Shown: positions 1 to 9,096, counted from the first letter of the stretch. The stretch is 25,334 nt of DNA from Sodalis-like endosymbiont of Proechinophthirus fluctus (GCF_001602625.1 NZ_LECR01000051.1:4143-29476); one strand, 5' to 3'. Made by a program: numbers and translations. Notes: generated by a model from the sequence alone, not told the origin.

Positions 1-313
1 CTTCGGTAGTGACTTCCTGGCGCTTTTCCGGCACCAGACAACAAAAGTGTGGCGACAAGGAGCAGGCAATAGCCATCATCTCCTCCGTCACCGCCATTTC
101 CAGATTCATTCTGGTCTGAATCGTCTTGCGCAGCAGATGGACATCCCGATCGGTGATATGCCGGCGATCTTCACGCAGATGCACGGTAATGCCGTCGGCC
201 CCCGCTTGCTCGGCGATAAAAGCCGCTTGAACTGGATCGGGCCAGGCCGTCCCGCGCGCATTGCGTAACTTTGCAATATGATCGATATTCACGCCCAGCA
301 GCAAATTAGACAT
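1..313 (-). CDS. pdxJ: PdxJ, pyridoxine 5'-phosphate synthase (5' part, runs off the window)
   Basis: Encodes the enzyme that condenses 1-deoxyxylulose 5-phosphate with 3-amino-2-oxopropyl phosphate to make pyridoxine 5'-phosphate, the last ring-forming step of the DXP-dependent vitamin B6 pathway in the cytosol. The first 104 residues are visible, from [20 protein letters not shown] through a stretch ending [14 protein letters not shown]; these are typical PdxJ N-terminal TIM-barrel motifs ([31 protein letters not shown]). The reading frame is open to the window edge, so completeness cannot be judged. The start at 311-313 follows a purine-rich GGGGAAGAGG ribosome site. It lies downstream of recO on the same strand, the usual recO-pdxJ arrangement of enterobacteria, separated by about 114 bases. 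Confidence 0.95.
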   Translation of the reverse strand, partial: MSNLLLGVNIDHIAKLRNARGTAWPDPVQAAFIAEQAGADGITVHLREDRRHITDRDVHLLRKTIQTRMNLEMAVTEEMMAIACSLSPHFCCLVPEKRQEVTTE

Positions 314-427
314 CCTCTTCCCCTGACTTTGTCGATGCTGTTTCGCAGTGTAAACTAATATGGTGGCGCAAACTAGTTTATTGTTCACCCGCTTCACCAT
401 CTGATCTGTTCCCGGAGGGCCCCTGTA

Positions 428-1156
428 TCACGCGCTGTCGCATCGCCGGCGCCGGTGGAGAAACTGGCGAAACAGTTCACGACTCTTTAGCGGTTTACCT
501 CCCAAATAAGGTTTCAGCGCCATACGGGTGAACCGCTTAGCCGCGCGCAGTGCGTCAACGTCGGGAAACTCGCGCGCCGCTAGGGCGCGTAGCTCGCACC
601 CGCTGAAACTATAATGATCCAAAAGTGCGCTGGCGATAAAGCCTTTCTCCTCCCGGTAACGATAGGTCATAGCGTCGTCGACAGGATCGCCGGAGCCGGC
701 GCAATGTAGAAAATCGACGCCATAACCCAGATGCGTCAGCAGCGCCAGTTCAAAACGGCGCAACACCGGCTCCGGCGAGCCGGTGGCACCCGCCAACCAT
801 TGCAAACACTGGAGATAATCGTAAAACAGCGTGGAGGAATCATCGGTTTCATGGGCGAGCACACGCGACAGAAGCTCATTAATATAGAGTCCGCTATACA
901 GCATTATCCCAGTTAGTGGCAGACACAGCGAGACGGGTTCGGCGCTACGCAGAGTTTTTAGCTCGCTGCGTCCTCTCCAGCGAGCTAACAACGGCGTAAA
1001 CGGCTGCAGAATGCCTTTAAGCGAGGAGCGGCGCGAACGCGCTCCCTTGGCCAGAACGCGCACCCGTCCTTGATGCTCGGTAAAAAAGTCCAAAAGCAGG
1101 CTGGTTTCGCTGTAAGGGCGAGCATGCAGAACGAAAGCACGTTGCCAACCTTCCAT
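428..1156 (-). CDS. recO: RecO, RecFOR recombination mediator
   Basis: A 242-residue protein, the usual enterobacterial RecO length. RecO anneals SSB-coated single strands and, with RecR, loads RecA at gaps. The N-terminal OB-fold begins [20 protein letters not shown] and continues through [20 protein letters not shown]; the helical C-terminal domain follows ([15 protein letters not shown], then [10 protein letters not shown] at the end). The frame is uninterrupted. It starts nine bases after the era stop, with a GGGAGC ribosome site overlapping the spacer, so it is probably co-transcribed with rnc-era. It is notable that this repair gene is intact while recN in the same window is dead. Confidence 0.95.
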   Translation of the reverse strand: MEGWQRAFVLHARPYSETSLLLDFFTEHQGRVRVLAKGARSRRSSLKGILQPFTPLLARWRGRSELKTLRSAEPVSLCLPLTGIMLYSGLYINELLSRVLAHETDDSSTLFYDYLQCLQWLAGATGSPEPVLRRFELALLTHLGYGVDFLHCAGSGDPVDDAMTYRYREEKGFIASALLDHYSFSGCELRALAAREFPDVDALRAAKRFTRMALKPYLGGKPLKSRELFRQFLHRRRRCDSA

Positions 1157-1165
1157 TGGTGCTCC

Positions 1166-2065
1166 CTAGAGGTCATCAACATAATCCAAGCTGACACGTT
1201 CATCATTGGCCCAGCGAGATTTGACTTTCACCCACAATTCCAGATGCACCCGTTTCTCGAATATTAACTCCATATCTTGCCGAGCTTCAATTCCTATTAT
1301 CTTTATTTTACTTCCTTTATTGCCGATAACCATTTTCTTCTGGCCGTCTCGCTTCACTAGAATCAGACCGTGGATGTTATAAAAGCCGCGATCATTGGCG
1401 GCGAAGAACTCAATTTCCACCGTAACGGAATAAGAAAGCTCATCACCCAGAAACCGCATCAGCTTTTCACGGATAATTTCCGATGCCATGAAGCGCTGCG
1501 AGCAATCGGTAATATAATTTTCGGGATAATGATGCTCGGCTTGCGGCAGCGCCTTGCGCACGATACCAGCCAGAGTATCGACGCTCATGCCGCTCTCGGC
1601 GCAGATAGGCACAATGTCATGGACAGACATCTGCTGACTGAGAAACTGCATATGGGGCAGCAGCTTTTCCTTATCGGCGACGTTATCCACTTTGTTGATC
1701 GCCAGAACGACCGGGCAGCTAAAGTCGCGCAGTTTGTTCACCACCATTTCATCGTCCGGCGTCCAATGGGTGCCTTCCACCACGAAAATCACCAGTTCTA
1801 CATCGCCGATGGAACTGCTGGCGGCACGATTCATCAAACGGTTTATCGCTTGTTTCTCTTCAATACGCAGCCCTGGGGTATCCACATAGATAGCCTGGTA
1901 AACCCCCTCTGTGTGGATTCCCATAATGCGGTGGCGAGTAGTTTGCGGTTTGCGCGAGGTAATAGAAATCTTCTGTCCTAACAACTGATTCAGCAGCGTG
2001 GATTTGCCGACGTTTGGCCGGCCTACAATCTCCACAAAACCACAATATGTCGTCTGTTCGCTCAT
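1166..2065 (-). CDS. era: Era, GTPase for 16S rRNA / 30S subunit maturation
   Basis: A 299-residue GTPase, close to the 301 of E. coli, that binds the 3' end of 16S rRNA and helps assemble the small ribosomal subunit. Visible motifs are the G1 loop GRPNVGKS at residues 15-22, the switch II motif DTPG at 62-65, and the guanine-specificity motif NKVD at 124-127. The C-terminal KH RNA-binding domain carries the [12 protein letters not shown] loop. The protein ends VDDL as in E. coli. The start ATG overlaps the rnc stop by four bases, indicating translational coupling in the rnc-era-recO operon. No defects are visible. Confidence 0.97.
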   Translation of the reverse strand: MSEQTTYCGFVEIVGRPNVGKSTLLNQLLGQKISITSRKPQTTRHRIMGIHTEGVYQAIYVDTPGLRIEEKQAINRLMNRAASSSIGDVELVIFVVEGTHWTPDDEMVVNKLRDFSCPVVLAINKVDNVADKEKLLPHMQFLSQQMSVHDIVPICAESGMSVDTLAGIVRKALPQAEHHYPENYITDCSQRFMASEIIREKLMRFLGDELSYSVTVEIEFFAANDRGFYNIHGLILVKRDGQKKMVIGNKGSKIKIIGIEARQDMELIFEKRVHLELWVKVKSRWANDERVSLDYVDDL

Positions 2066-2742
2066 TCAAGTTCTAACAGTTTAAGCGCTTGTTCCGCTGC
2101 GGACTGCTCAGCTTTACGGCGGCTTGAGCCATTGCCGACCACTGGCTGCAACAGCCCGCTGATCTGGCAGTGTATTATAAACTCCTGATCATGTGCCTCG
2201 CCGCGCACCTGCAGTACTAGATAGGTAGGCAACGGCAAGTGGCGTCCCTGAAGGTATTCCTGCAGCCGGGTTTTCGGATCTTTTTGCCTATCGCCGGGGC
2301 TGATTTCATCTAATCGTGTGCGGTACCAGTCAAGAATCAGATTTTCGACGGTTTTTATGTCGCTGTCCAGGAACACGCTGCCAATCAACGCTTCCACCCC
2401 GTCGGCCAAAATAGATTCTCGACGGAAACCGCCGCTTTTCATCTCTCCCTGCCCTAGACGTAAACATTCTCCCAGCTCGAACTCCCGCGCAATTTCCGCA
2501 AGCGTATTGCTGCGTACCAGCGTAGCGCGCATCCGACTCATGTCGCCCTCGTCGACATGGGGGAAACGCTGATAAAGCGCATTGGCGATGACATAGCTCA
2601 ATATAGAATCGCCCAAAAATTCCAACCTCTCGTTGTGTTTGCTGTTAGCGCTGCGGTGCGTTAACGCCTGTAACAAAAGATCATGCTGTTGAAAAGTGTA
2701 GCCTAGTTTCTTCTGGAGCCTATTTATTAATATGGGATTCAT
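2062..2742 (-). CDS. rnc: RNase III
   Basis: A 226-residue double-strand-specific endoribonuclease that processes rRNA precursors and many mRNAs. The signature [11 protein letters not shown] begins at residue 38 and contains the metal-binding Asp45; the second catalytic acid, Glu117, lies in [13 protein letters not shown]. The C-terminal double-stranded RNA-binding domain starts near residue 155 ([20 protein letters not shown]) and includes the typical [18 protein letters not shown] helix. The length matches E. coli. The gene overlaps era by four bases. A 176-base leader separates it from lepB and contains a hairpin that may be a self-cleavage site for autoregulation. Confidence 0.97.
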   Translation of the reverse strand: MNPILINRLQKKLGYTFQQHDLLLQALTHRSANSKHNERLEFLGDSILSYVIANALYQRFPHVDEGDMSRMRATLVRSNTLAEIAREFELGECLRLGQGEMKSGGFRRESILADGVEALIGSVFLDSDIKTVENLILDWYRTRLDEISPGDRQKDPKTRLQEYLQGRHLPLPTYLVLQVRGEAHDQEFIIHCQISGLLQPVVGNGSSRRKAEQSAAEQALKLLELE

Positions 2743-2787
2743 GCGTTACCAACAACTCAACCATGCGCAAAAAACCGCAGCCGAAGG

Positions 2788-2824
2788 AACAGTCTTGGGA
2801 ACGACACGCCTGTCCAAAACTGTT
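2788..2824 (-). promoter_or_regulatory. Hairpin in the rnc leader, possible RNase III autoregulatory site
   Basis: Read on the minus strand, AACAGTTTT pairs with AAGACTGTT (nine pairs including one G-U), and the stem is extended inward by GGA/TCC. The seventh pair is a G-U only in the minus-strand RNA; on the other strand it would be a C-A mismatch, which favours a structure selected in the rnc transcript. In E. coli the rnc leader contains stem-loops cut by RNase III itself; equivalence here is inferred from position and structure, not sequence. Confidence 0.4.
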
Positions 2825-2918
2825 ACTTTTGCAGTAGCTCCTGCGAAGGGAACCTGCCTTTCCTAACCTGATAGGTATTCTACATCGGTAAGTGAAATAA
2901 TGCTTCTCTAAAAAGGAA

Positions 2919-3902
2919 TTAATGAATGCCGCCAATACGACTTAAGCGTACGCCAGTCGGCCATTTGCCTTCCTGCTTATCGAAGCTTATCCAAATTGCC
3001 GTCGCTTTACCCACCAGATTTCTTTCCGGCACGAATCCCCAATAACGGCTATCAGCGCTGTTATCACGGTTATCGCCCATCATGAAATACTCTCCCTGCG
3101 GCACTACCCATTCCGCTAGCGAACTGCCAGGCTGCTTATAATAAATGCCTAGTTGATCCTGCTGTCCCGGCACTGTCAGCACATTATGCACCACACCGTC
3201 CAACGACTCTTTGCGCTGTGCCAGGCGAATGCAGCCGTCTACCTGCCTATCGGTCAGGACCCGTAGAAAACTGCTACTGACTTCACTGTTGTCGGCGGAG
3301 TTAAAAGTCTGTACAAAATCGCTTGGGGCGAATTCACTATAAGTAATGGGTAACGCCATGGCGCAGTCCTGCCCGCTGGCGCAGCCAGGTTGCACCGTCA
3401 CATGTTTATTGGCCGGATCATAACTGACCCGGTCGCCTGGCAAACCCACGACCCGTTTAATATAGTCCAGGCTAGGATCGGGCGGGTATTTGAAAACAAC
3501 TACATCACCGCGTTTGGGATGGCCGGTTTTAATGAGAGTCGTCTGGGTGATCGGGTCTTTAATGCCATAAGCAAACTTTTCTACCAGAATGAAATCACCA
3601 ACCAACAGTGTTGGCATCATTGAGCCCGATGGAATTTGAAACGGCTCGAAAATAAAAGAGCGAAATATAAACACCAATAACAGTACTGGGAAAATGGACG
3701 CACAGGACTCGATCCAGCCAGGTTTATGGCTAACCTTCACGGCGACGTCATTCCCGATTAGCACTTCGGCTCCTGCGCACAGCTGACCGGGTTGCTGCGA
3801 CAGCCAGCGGCGCGCAAGCGCCTGTTTAAAACGTTCCAAACACCAGAGGATGCCGGTGATAAGCGTCGCGATTGCCAGAATCATGGCAAACATATTGGCC
3901 AT
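2919..3902 (-). CDS. lepB: LepB, signal peptidase I
   Basis: A 327-residue inner-membrane serine protease that removes signal peptides from exported proteins at the periplasmic face. The N-terminus has a first membrane segment (about residues 4-20, MFAMILAIATLITGILWCL), a basic cytoplasmic loop, and a second membrane segment near 67-83 (SIFPVLLLVFIFRSFIF). The catalytic serine is Ser94 in PSGSMMPTLL, and the general-base lysine is Lys149 in DYIKRVVGLPGD; their spacing of 55 residues matches E. coli Ser90/Lys145. The box GDNRDNSADSRYWGFV is near the C-terminus. It starts 15 bases after the lepA stop, behind a GAGGAG ribosome site, as part of the lepA-lepB pair. Confidence 0.97.
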   Translation of the reverse strand: MANMFAMILAIATLITGILWCLERFKQALARRWLSQQPGQLCAGAEVLIGNDVAVKVSHKPGWIESCASIFPVLLLVFIFRSFIFEPFQIPSGSMMPTLLVGDFILVEKFAYGIKDPITQTTLIKTGHPKRGDVVVFKYPPDPSLDYIKRVVGLPGDRVSYDPANKHVTVQPGCASGQDCAMALPITYSEFAPSDFVQTFNSADNSEVSSSFLRVLTDRQVDGCIRLAQRKESLDGVVHNVLTVPGQQDQLGIYYKQPGSSLAEWVVPQGEYFMMGDNRDNSADSRYWGFVPERNLVGKATAIWISFDKQEGKWPTGVRLSRIGGIH

Positions 3903-3917
3903 GCCATCTCCTCAAAC

Positions 3918-5717
3918 TTATTTGCTATCTTTACCCACGTGCAGAATCGCCAGGAATGCTTCCTGTGGTAGCTCAACGTTACCTACATGCTTCATGCGCT
4001 TTTTACCTTCTTTCTGCTTTTGTAGCAGCTTCTTCTTGCGGCTGACATCACCTCCATAGCACTTCGCTAGGACATTCTTGCGCAACTGCTTGACGGTGGT
4101 ACGGGCGATAATATGGTTACCGATGGCAGCCTGAATAGCGATATCAAACTGCTGACGCGGTATCAGCTCCTGAAGTTTATCGACAAGCTCGCGACCTCGA
4201 TACGGCGCGTTCTCTCTATGGGTAATCAACGCCAGCGCATCGACCAGCTCGCCGTTAATCAACACATCTACCCGCACCATATCCGAGTTCTGGAAGCGCT
4301 TAAACCCATAATCCAGCGAGGCATAGCCGCGCGAGGTGGATTTAAGCCGATTAAAGAAATCTAGCATCACCTCGGCCATGGGAATGTCATAGGTCAGCGC
4401 TACCTGATTGCCGTGATAAACCATATTGGTCTGCACGCCTCGCTTTTTGATACACAGAGTGATGACATTACCCAAATAAGCCTGCGGCAGCAGCATATGA
4501 CATTCGGCAATAGGCTCACGTAGTTCGGCGATATTATTCAGCGGCGGCAGCTTAGACGGGCTGTCCACATATACCGTGTTGTTGTCAGTGGTCAGCACCT
4601 CATAAATAACCGTCGGGGCGGTCGTGATAAGGTCAAGATCATATTCCCGCTCCAGCCGTTCTTGAATGATTTCCATATGTAACAGGCCAAGAAAGCCGCA
4701 ACGGAAGCCAAAACCCAACGCGGTAGAGCTTTCGGGCTCATAGAACAGCGAGGCATCGTTCAGGCTAAGCTTGCCGAGGGCGTCGCGAAATGCCTCGTAG
4801 TCATCGGAACTTACCGGGAACAGACCGGCATATACCTGCGGATTCACTTTTTTAAAGCCCGGCAGTACATTATCGGCTGGCTGGCGCGCAAGCGTGAGCG
4901 TACCTCCTACCAACTCGCCATAAATATCTTTCATAGCGCAAACTAGCCAGCCGACCTCGCCACAGTTCAGTACTTCACGGTCGATACGTTTAGGAGTAAA
5001 AATACCCAGCCGATCCGCGTTGTAGAATTGACCGGTACTCATTACCTTAATTTTATCGCCTTTACACAGCGTGCCGTTTTTGATGCGCACCAGAGACACC
5101 ACGCCTAGATAATTATCAAACCAGGAGTCGATAATCAGCGCCTGCAGCGGTGCGGCGGGATCGCCCTCCGGCGGCGGGATATCGCGCACCAGTCGTTCGA
5201 GTACATCAGAGACACCGACACCGGTTTTCGCCGAACAGAGCACCGCATCGGCGGCGTCAATGCCAACGATGTCTTCGATTTCCTTCGCGACGCGATGGGG
5301 ATCTGCAGCAGGCAAGTCGATTTTATTCAACACTGGCACCACTTCCAAATCCATTTCCATCGCGGTATAGCAGTTGGCCAACGTTTGGGCCTCTATCCCT
5401 TGCCCAGCATCCACCAGCAGCAGCGCCCCTTCGCACGCCGCCAGAGAACGGGAGACTTCATAGGAAAAATCCACGTGCCCCGGGGTATCGATGAAATTCA
5501 GATGATAAATCTGACCGTCAGGAGCCTTATAGTCCAGCGTTACGCTTTGCGCCTTAATAGTGATGCCGCGCTCACGCTCCAGATCCATGGAATCCAGAAC
5601 CTGGGCCGCCATTTCACGCTCGCTAAGGCCGCCACAGGTCTGGATTAAGCGATCCGATAGCGTCGATTTGCCGTGGTCTATGTGGGCAATAATAGAGAAG
5701 TTACGTATATTATTCAT
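3918..5717 (-). CDS. lepA: LepA (EF4), ribosome-associated translational GTPase
   Basis: A 599-residue protein, the same length as in E. coli. LepA/EF4 is a translational GTPase involved in initiation and 30S biogenesis. Motifs are AHIDHGKST (11-19), DTPGH (77-81) and NKID (131-134), followed by EF-G-like domains ([20 protein letters not shown]) and the LepA-specific C-terminal domain ending GVGKDSK-like HVGKDSK with its lysine-rich stretch [18 protein letters not shown]. No interruption is seen. The ribosome site is weak (AAGAGAA then an AT-rich spacer). It sits upstream of lepB and downstream of the decayed rseC, so its own promoter in the 5718-5982 gap probably matters. Confidence 0.98.
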   Translation of the reverse strand: MNNIRNFSIIAHIDHGKSTLSDRLIQTCGGLSEREMAAQVLDSMDLERERGITIKAQSVTLDYKAPDGQIYHLNFIDTPGHVDFSYEVSRSLAACEGALLLVDAGQGIEAQTLANCYTAMEMDLEVVPVLNKIDLPAADPHRVAKEIEDIVGIDAADAVLCSAKTGVGVSDVLERLVRDIPPPEGDPAAPLQALIIDSWFDNYLGVVSLVRIKNGTLCKGDKIKVMSTGQFYNADRLGIFTPKRIDREVLNCGEVGWLVCAMKDIYGELVGGTLTLARQPADNVLPGFKKVNPQVYAGLFPVSSDDYEAFRDALGKLSLNDASLFYEPESSTALGFGFRCGFLGLLHMEIIQERLEREYDLDLITTAPTVIYEVLTTDNNTVYVDSPSKLPPLNNIAELREPIAECHMLLPQAYLGNVITLCIKKRGVQTNMVYHGNQVALTYDIPMAEVMLDFFNRLKSTSRGYASLDYGFKRFQNSDMVRVDVLINGELVDALALITHRENAPYRGRELVDKLQELIPRQQFDIAIQAAIGNHIIARTTVKQLRKNVLAKCYGGDVSRKKKLLQKQKEGKKRMKHVGNVELPQEAFLAILHVGKDSK

Positions 5718-5819
5718 ATTAATAAATTTTTCTCTTAAACAGGCACTCTATATCGGTCCGGTGGTCGCCGGTCGCCATGCTAGAAACGTGGCTCCGATGG
5801 CCCAAAAAATGATGGGCGC

Positions 5820-5848
5820 ATCTTACACTGTCTTGGGGAATCAAGGAA
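5820..5848 (-). promoter_or_regulatory. Candidate promoter for the lepA-lepB operon
   Basis: On the minus strand TTCCTT and TAAGAT are separated by 17 bases, about 100 bases before the lepA start. The -35 is poor (two matches short of consensus at key positions), the -10 is moderate. It lies in the gap between dead rseC and intact lepA, where a promoter is needed because the upstream rse genes no longer serve a purpose. This is a motif match only. Confidence 0.3.
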
Positions 5849-5982
5849 GAATGTCGGGGAAATTGCCGGGATCCTCCCTCTGATCTGACGTCGTGGCAAA
5901 AGGGCGTGGCCAATCTATAGCCATGAGGCGCATATCATATATAGGCGGCAATAAAACGCTACACGCCGGGAGCGCAGCGGCA

Positions 5983-6436
5983 TCAATCCAAGACATACAG
6001 AAACGAAGGCGGCAGCGCCACCTGCGGAATCACCAACCGATTATTATGCGTTTCATGCGTATGACACGCTAGATAACGCTCGTAAAGAAAACAGGCCACG
6101 CCACCGCACGTGACGGCCGGATCGGTACCCATAGAGCACCCCACAGGATAGCCGCGCCTCCGATAAGCCCCACCCCAGTAGATGCAGCATATACACTAAA
6201 AATGCGGAGCACAGCAGACTATCTTCAGTGAAGCCGACTTCAACACGCTGACCAGGCACCAGAGCCGCAGCGCGCTGGTCACCTCTAAATAATGCTGCGT
6301 TTCTGGAGCGATTTTATTTAGAACGCCGGTACCCCAAGGATTGCTTAGCGTGGCATCTGCCTCAGCCTGTGCTCTGTTCATAGTGCAATTGCGCAACGCT
6401 ATGCCGCCAAGTAACGATAGTGGCCCACTCCCTCAT
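5983..6436 (-). pseudogene. rseC: rseC pseudogene (sigma-E / SoxR reducing-system membrane protein)
   Basis: The start MREWATIVTWRHSVAQ aligns with the beginning of E. coli RseC (MIKEWATVVSW), and its ATG overlaps the rseB stop as TAATG. A TGA stop follows after 24 codons. Later pieces in other frames still match: GVLNKIAPETQ, VPGQRVEVGFTEDSLLCSAFLVYM, and a tail VIPQVALPP ending with the stop at 5983-5985. The cysteine-rich N-terminal cluster of RseC is not recoverable in any frame. At least two frameshifts plus stops make it non-functional. RseC is an inner-membrane protein linked to SoxR reduction and, weakly, to sigma-E control; it sits in the rpoE-rseABC operon. Confidence 0.88.
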
Positions 6437-7344
6437 TATGACTGAGCCTTGAATACAACGGCGTCGGCGATACGTTTCGCGATGACCGTGAGCAGTTCGC
6501 GCCCACCACGGTAATTTCCCGGATGCCCACGCTGTTCGGCCGGCTGCCACGCTGTTCGGTATGAATGGTGTGATGCCCGAGGCACTCCCAATTGACGGTG
6601 GTCTCCTGGTCGACGTTGACGGAGAAGCTGAACAATCCATCGGTGTACAGCCTGTCCTAAATCTGTTCATTCAGCAACCAGTTTAACTCGCCAGTCGAAA
6701 CCCGAGATCATGGACACCGGCAACGCCAATTGGGCGGCGGCGTGACCTTTCCAAACCGGCTATCGTGTTTTCGACCTGTCTATCGGCGTTGAACGCGATA
6801 ACACGGAACTATTCCAGCGCTTCGCCATCGTGATCCAACAGGTCAACGGGCAGCGGAAATTTGGTTATGGCATCAATCCAGATGATGTAGCTAAATCAGG
6901 TGCCGTCGCGGGCCAGGCGACGACGCGCACAACCTCGCACAGGAGATCGGCGATACGGGCACGGCCTACGGAAATAAAATCTTAGAAGCGCGCTAAGCGC
7001 TCAAAATTTGCGTAGATAATAGAAGGAAGAGAATCAACGATATGATCACCAAACAAGGTAAACGGCTATAGCCAAGGCTCAAAATAACTGATTTCATCGT
7101 TGCGCTGGACTTATCTCGCGGCGTTGGGCTGTCCATTTGCAGAAGTTGCTCCAGTAGTTACTTATCGATAACTACATGGCCATAGCGCAGCAAGCCGACG
7201 CGCAGCTTGCTGACCGGGCACGTAGGCATATTCATAGTCTAATGTGCGAGAAATACCCAGGATGCTATGGTCTAAGCCAGAGAGTGGATGGAATAGAGCA
7301 GGTTGCCCGTCAACAAATACATGGCATAACAGATTTGCTTCCAT
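6436..7344 (-). pseudogene. rseB: rseB pseudogene (periplasmic regulator of RseA)
   Basis: RseB binds the periplasmic domain of RseA, shields it from DegS and senses mislocalised lipopolysaccharide. Here the signal peptide is readable as M-KQICYAMYLLTGNLLYS after removing one inserted G right after the ATG at 7342-7344. Further matches to E. coli RseB appear in shifting frames: LEQLLQMDSP, then ARDGT-FSYIIWID, VDLLDHDGEALE-FRVIAFNAD, LFSFSVNVDQ, and the end TVIAKRIADAVVFKAQS with its natural TAA. Several in-frame stops and frameshifts are present, including one caused by a 20-bp tandem duplication at 6527-6559. The ATG overlaps the rseA stop as TAATG. Confidence 0.92.
6527..6559. repeat. Short tandem duplication (13 bp repeated at a 20-bp period) inside rseB
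   Basis: CCACGCTGTTCGG occurs at 6527-6539 and again at 6547-6559. The 20-base period is not a multiple of three, so the duplication itself shifts the rseB frame. Confidence 0.85.
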
Positions 7345-8047
7345 TACTGCGGCTTCATTCCTAATGATTACGTACCCGGCACCTGTACTGCGGCCTGTTG
7401 CGCGTCTTTACTGATCGAGCTGCAGTGTATCAGAATGCAAACGGCGCTGTAGTTCATAATCCTGCAGAATAGTGTTGATGCGCCTGCGCTGTTCCTGCAC
7501 CTGCATCTGCTGGCTGCCGTTATCCACCCCGGCGCTGTTGGCCTACGGGAAACCTATGCTGATCGGCGACACCCGGCCCATCATCAGCAATGTGTTGAAC
7601 ACCGGATTTTCTGGCTCTCTGCTGTCCTGACCGACATCCTTCTACATATTGTAATGCTGCATGCCGACGATGACCGCCAGCGAAACACAGGCCACGACGC
7701 CTCTATTTGGGTAATGTGCGGCGCGATGCCAAATTTGGGCGATGCGCGCTGTAAAACGGACGGAATCTGCGCCAGAACGGGGACTTTTTCCAGGTTTCCA
7801 ACGCCGGCCGCGATCCTTTCTCGGCCTGCGGCGTGATACACATCAGTTCTTTGAAAATGGCGGCGGCCATGCGATCGGTAATGTCGATATGGAGGACTTC
7901 GCCCCCCGCGTCACCACGCATAACATCACGAACGAGGTGATACCGTTGCCAGCTTTGTTGCAACTTAACATCTATAGACAAATCGTTGAACAATTCGCTG
8001 TCGAACAATTCTCCATCTATCAGAGCAGAAATCTTTTCATTGTGCAT
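7344..8047 (-). pseudogene. rseA: rseA pseudogene; truncated anti-sigma-E factor, N-terminal domain still open
   Basis: RseA is the inner-membrane anti-sigma factor that holds RpoE until DegS and RseP cleave it. From the ATG at 8045-8047 (MHNEKISALIDGELFDSELF) the frame is open for 114 residues to a TAG at 7703-7705. This covers the whole cytoplasmic sigma-binding region (through YHLVRDVMRGD and HIDITDRMAAAI) and the KSPFWRRFRPF stretch, but a one-base insertion precedes the membrane segment. The membrane segment and periplasmic domain are readable only in other frames with extra stops (GVVACVSLAVIVGMQHYN; QVQEQRRRINTILQDYELQR; DAQQAAVQVPGT). Whether the 114-residue product is made and still inhibits RpoE is an open question. 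Confidence 0.92.
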
Positions 8048-8076
8048 GCCTGGATACCTTACTCCTGCCGCCATCG

Positions 8077-8652
8077 TTAACGCTGAATAATCGGTTGAAT
8101 TTTATTATCAATTGCTTCTCGCGCACGGAATATTCGTGAGCGTACCGTTCCTACTGAACAATCCATGATGGAAGCTATTTCTTCATAGCTCAAGCCATCC
8201 AGCTCCCGCAACGTAATCGCAATGCGCAAGTCTTCGGGCAACACCTCTATGGTGCGGAATACTATCTGCCGCAACTCCTCAGACAACATTAAATTCTCAG
8301 GGTTACATATTTCTTTTAATACGCCCATACTTTCGTAATTTTTCGCATCGCTGGTGTCCACTTCGCCTGAAGGAGGACGCCGTCCCTGAGCCACTAAGTA
8401 ATTCTTCGCCGTATTGACCGCAATACGGTATAACCAGGTATAAAAAGCACTGTCGCCGCGAAACGACGCCAGGGCACGGTACGCTTTAATGAACGACTCC
8501 TGCACCATGTCTGGCACATCCCTTTGCGGGACGTAGCGCGACATGAGGCTCGCCACTTTATACTGGTGGCGAACGACCAGTAAATTGAACGCTTTTTGGT
8601 CGCCTTTCTGAACTCGTTCAACCAGCACATGATCCGTTAGCTGCTCTCTCAT
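8077..8652 (-). CDS. rpoE: RpoE, extracytoplasmic-stress sigma factor sigma-E
   Basis: A 191-residue ECF sigma factor, full length and nearly identical in layout to E. coli RpoE. Region 2 includes VVRHQYKVASLMSRYV, DVPDMVQESFIKAYRAL and FYTWLYRIAVNTAKNYL; region 4 includes LPEDLRIAITLRELDGLSYEEIASIMDCSVGTVRSRIFRAREAI, the helix-turn-helix that reads the -35 element. It directs genes for outer-membrane biogenesis and periplasmic quality control. It is first in its operon; the rseABC genes that normally restrain it are broken. A sigma-E-type promoter lies about 90 bases upstream, so positive autoregulation appears retained. Confidence 0.97.
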   Translation of the reverse strand: MREQLTDHVLVERVQKGDQKAFNLLVVRHQYKVASLMSRYVPQRDVPDMVQESFIKAYRALASFRGDSAFYTWLYRIAVNTAKNYLVAQGRRPPSGEVDTSDAKNYESMGVLKEICNPENLMLSEELRQIVFRTIEVLPEDLRIAITLRELDGLSYEEIASIMDCSVGTVRSRIFRAREAIDNKIQPIIQR

Positions 8653-8739
8653 CCGAGGTAATGTCTTCTCAAATTTTTCTCCATAAGCAAAACAATACCG
8701 TCACAGCTTATGAACCAATTATTACGAGCAAGCTCGCGA

Positions 8740-8767
8740 TTGGATTTAATGATAATCATAAGGTTCC
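8740..8767 (-). promoter_or_regulatory. Sigma-E-type autoregulatory promoter of rpoE
   Basis: On the minus strand, GGAACCT at 8767-8761 and TCCAA at 8744-8740 are separated by exactly 16 bases. The sigma-E consensus is GGAACTT, about 16 bases, then TCNNA. It is oriented towards rpoE, with the transcript start expected roughly 80 bases before the rpoE ATG. E. coli rpoE has a sigma-E promoter in the same position. Confidence 0.72.
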
Positions 8768-8944
8768 GGCATGCCTGGTATTTTTATTAGAATTATAGGC
8801 CTCGGCCACAATGATGCCAAGGCTGACAGCCAGGACGAGCGCCAGATTACCATAAAATATGATGGCCAGTACCCGGATTCTCGCGGAATCAAAATCTACT
8901 CGAAATAACTGCAAGTTAAGTAGCGGCAGGGTAACGTGAATCCG
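8756..8944 (-). other. Unrecognised 62-codon open frame with a membrane segment, no ATG start
   Basis: Between the rpoE promoter and the nadB remnant, a minus-strand frame is open from just after a TGA (8945-8947) to the TGA at 8756-8758. It reads LLNLQLFRVDFDSARIRV, then a hydrophobic stretch LAIIFYGNLALVLAVSLGII, then a polar tail ending HAGTL. The only plausible start is a TTG. The opposite strand also has a 45-codon frame beginning MPGIFIRIIGLG, so chance openness cannot be excluded. It may be a gene fragment or nothing; the family is not recognised. Confidence 0.25.
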
Positions 8945-9096
8945 TCATACTGTCAGTAAACATGCGTAAATAAAACCTTTGCTGGAAGTGCGAAATCTGG
9001 TGTAGGTTGCCGAGCTGATCGTCAAAATCGCGCTGCAGCGCAAGGGAGAGTCGCGGCCTGTATATTCAGGCTGGATTATCCAGCTATGCTGCCTGA
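8940..9096 (+). pseudogene. nadB: nadB remnant (C-terminal tail of L-aspartate oxidase)
   Basis: Only the last part is detectable: PLLEVRNLV, a TAG stop, VAELIVKIALQRKGESR, then after a shift LYIQAG, ending at the TGA at 9094-9096. This matches the E. coli NadB segment [26 protein letters not shown]. NadB oxidises L-aspartate to iminoaspartate, the first step of de novo NAD synthesis. In E. coli, nadB lies divergent from rpoE, the same position and orientation as here, which supports the call. About 90 percent of the gene, including the FAD-binding N-terminus, has been deleted. Confidence 0.8.

Noticed and set aside
1370..1981. 203-residue plus-strand frame opposite era
   Set aside because: era on the other strand has all GTPase and KH motifs; the plus-strand frame has no recognisable family features.
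5150..5648. Plus-strand frames opposite lepA, the longest 117 residues
   Set aside because: Shadows of the well-supported lepA reading frame; proline/arginine-rich sequence without domains.
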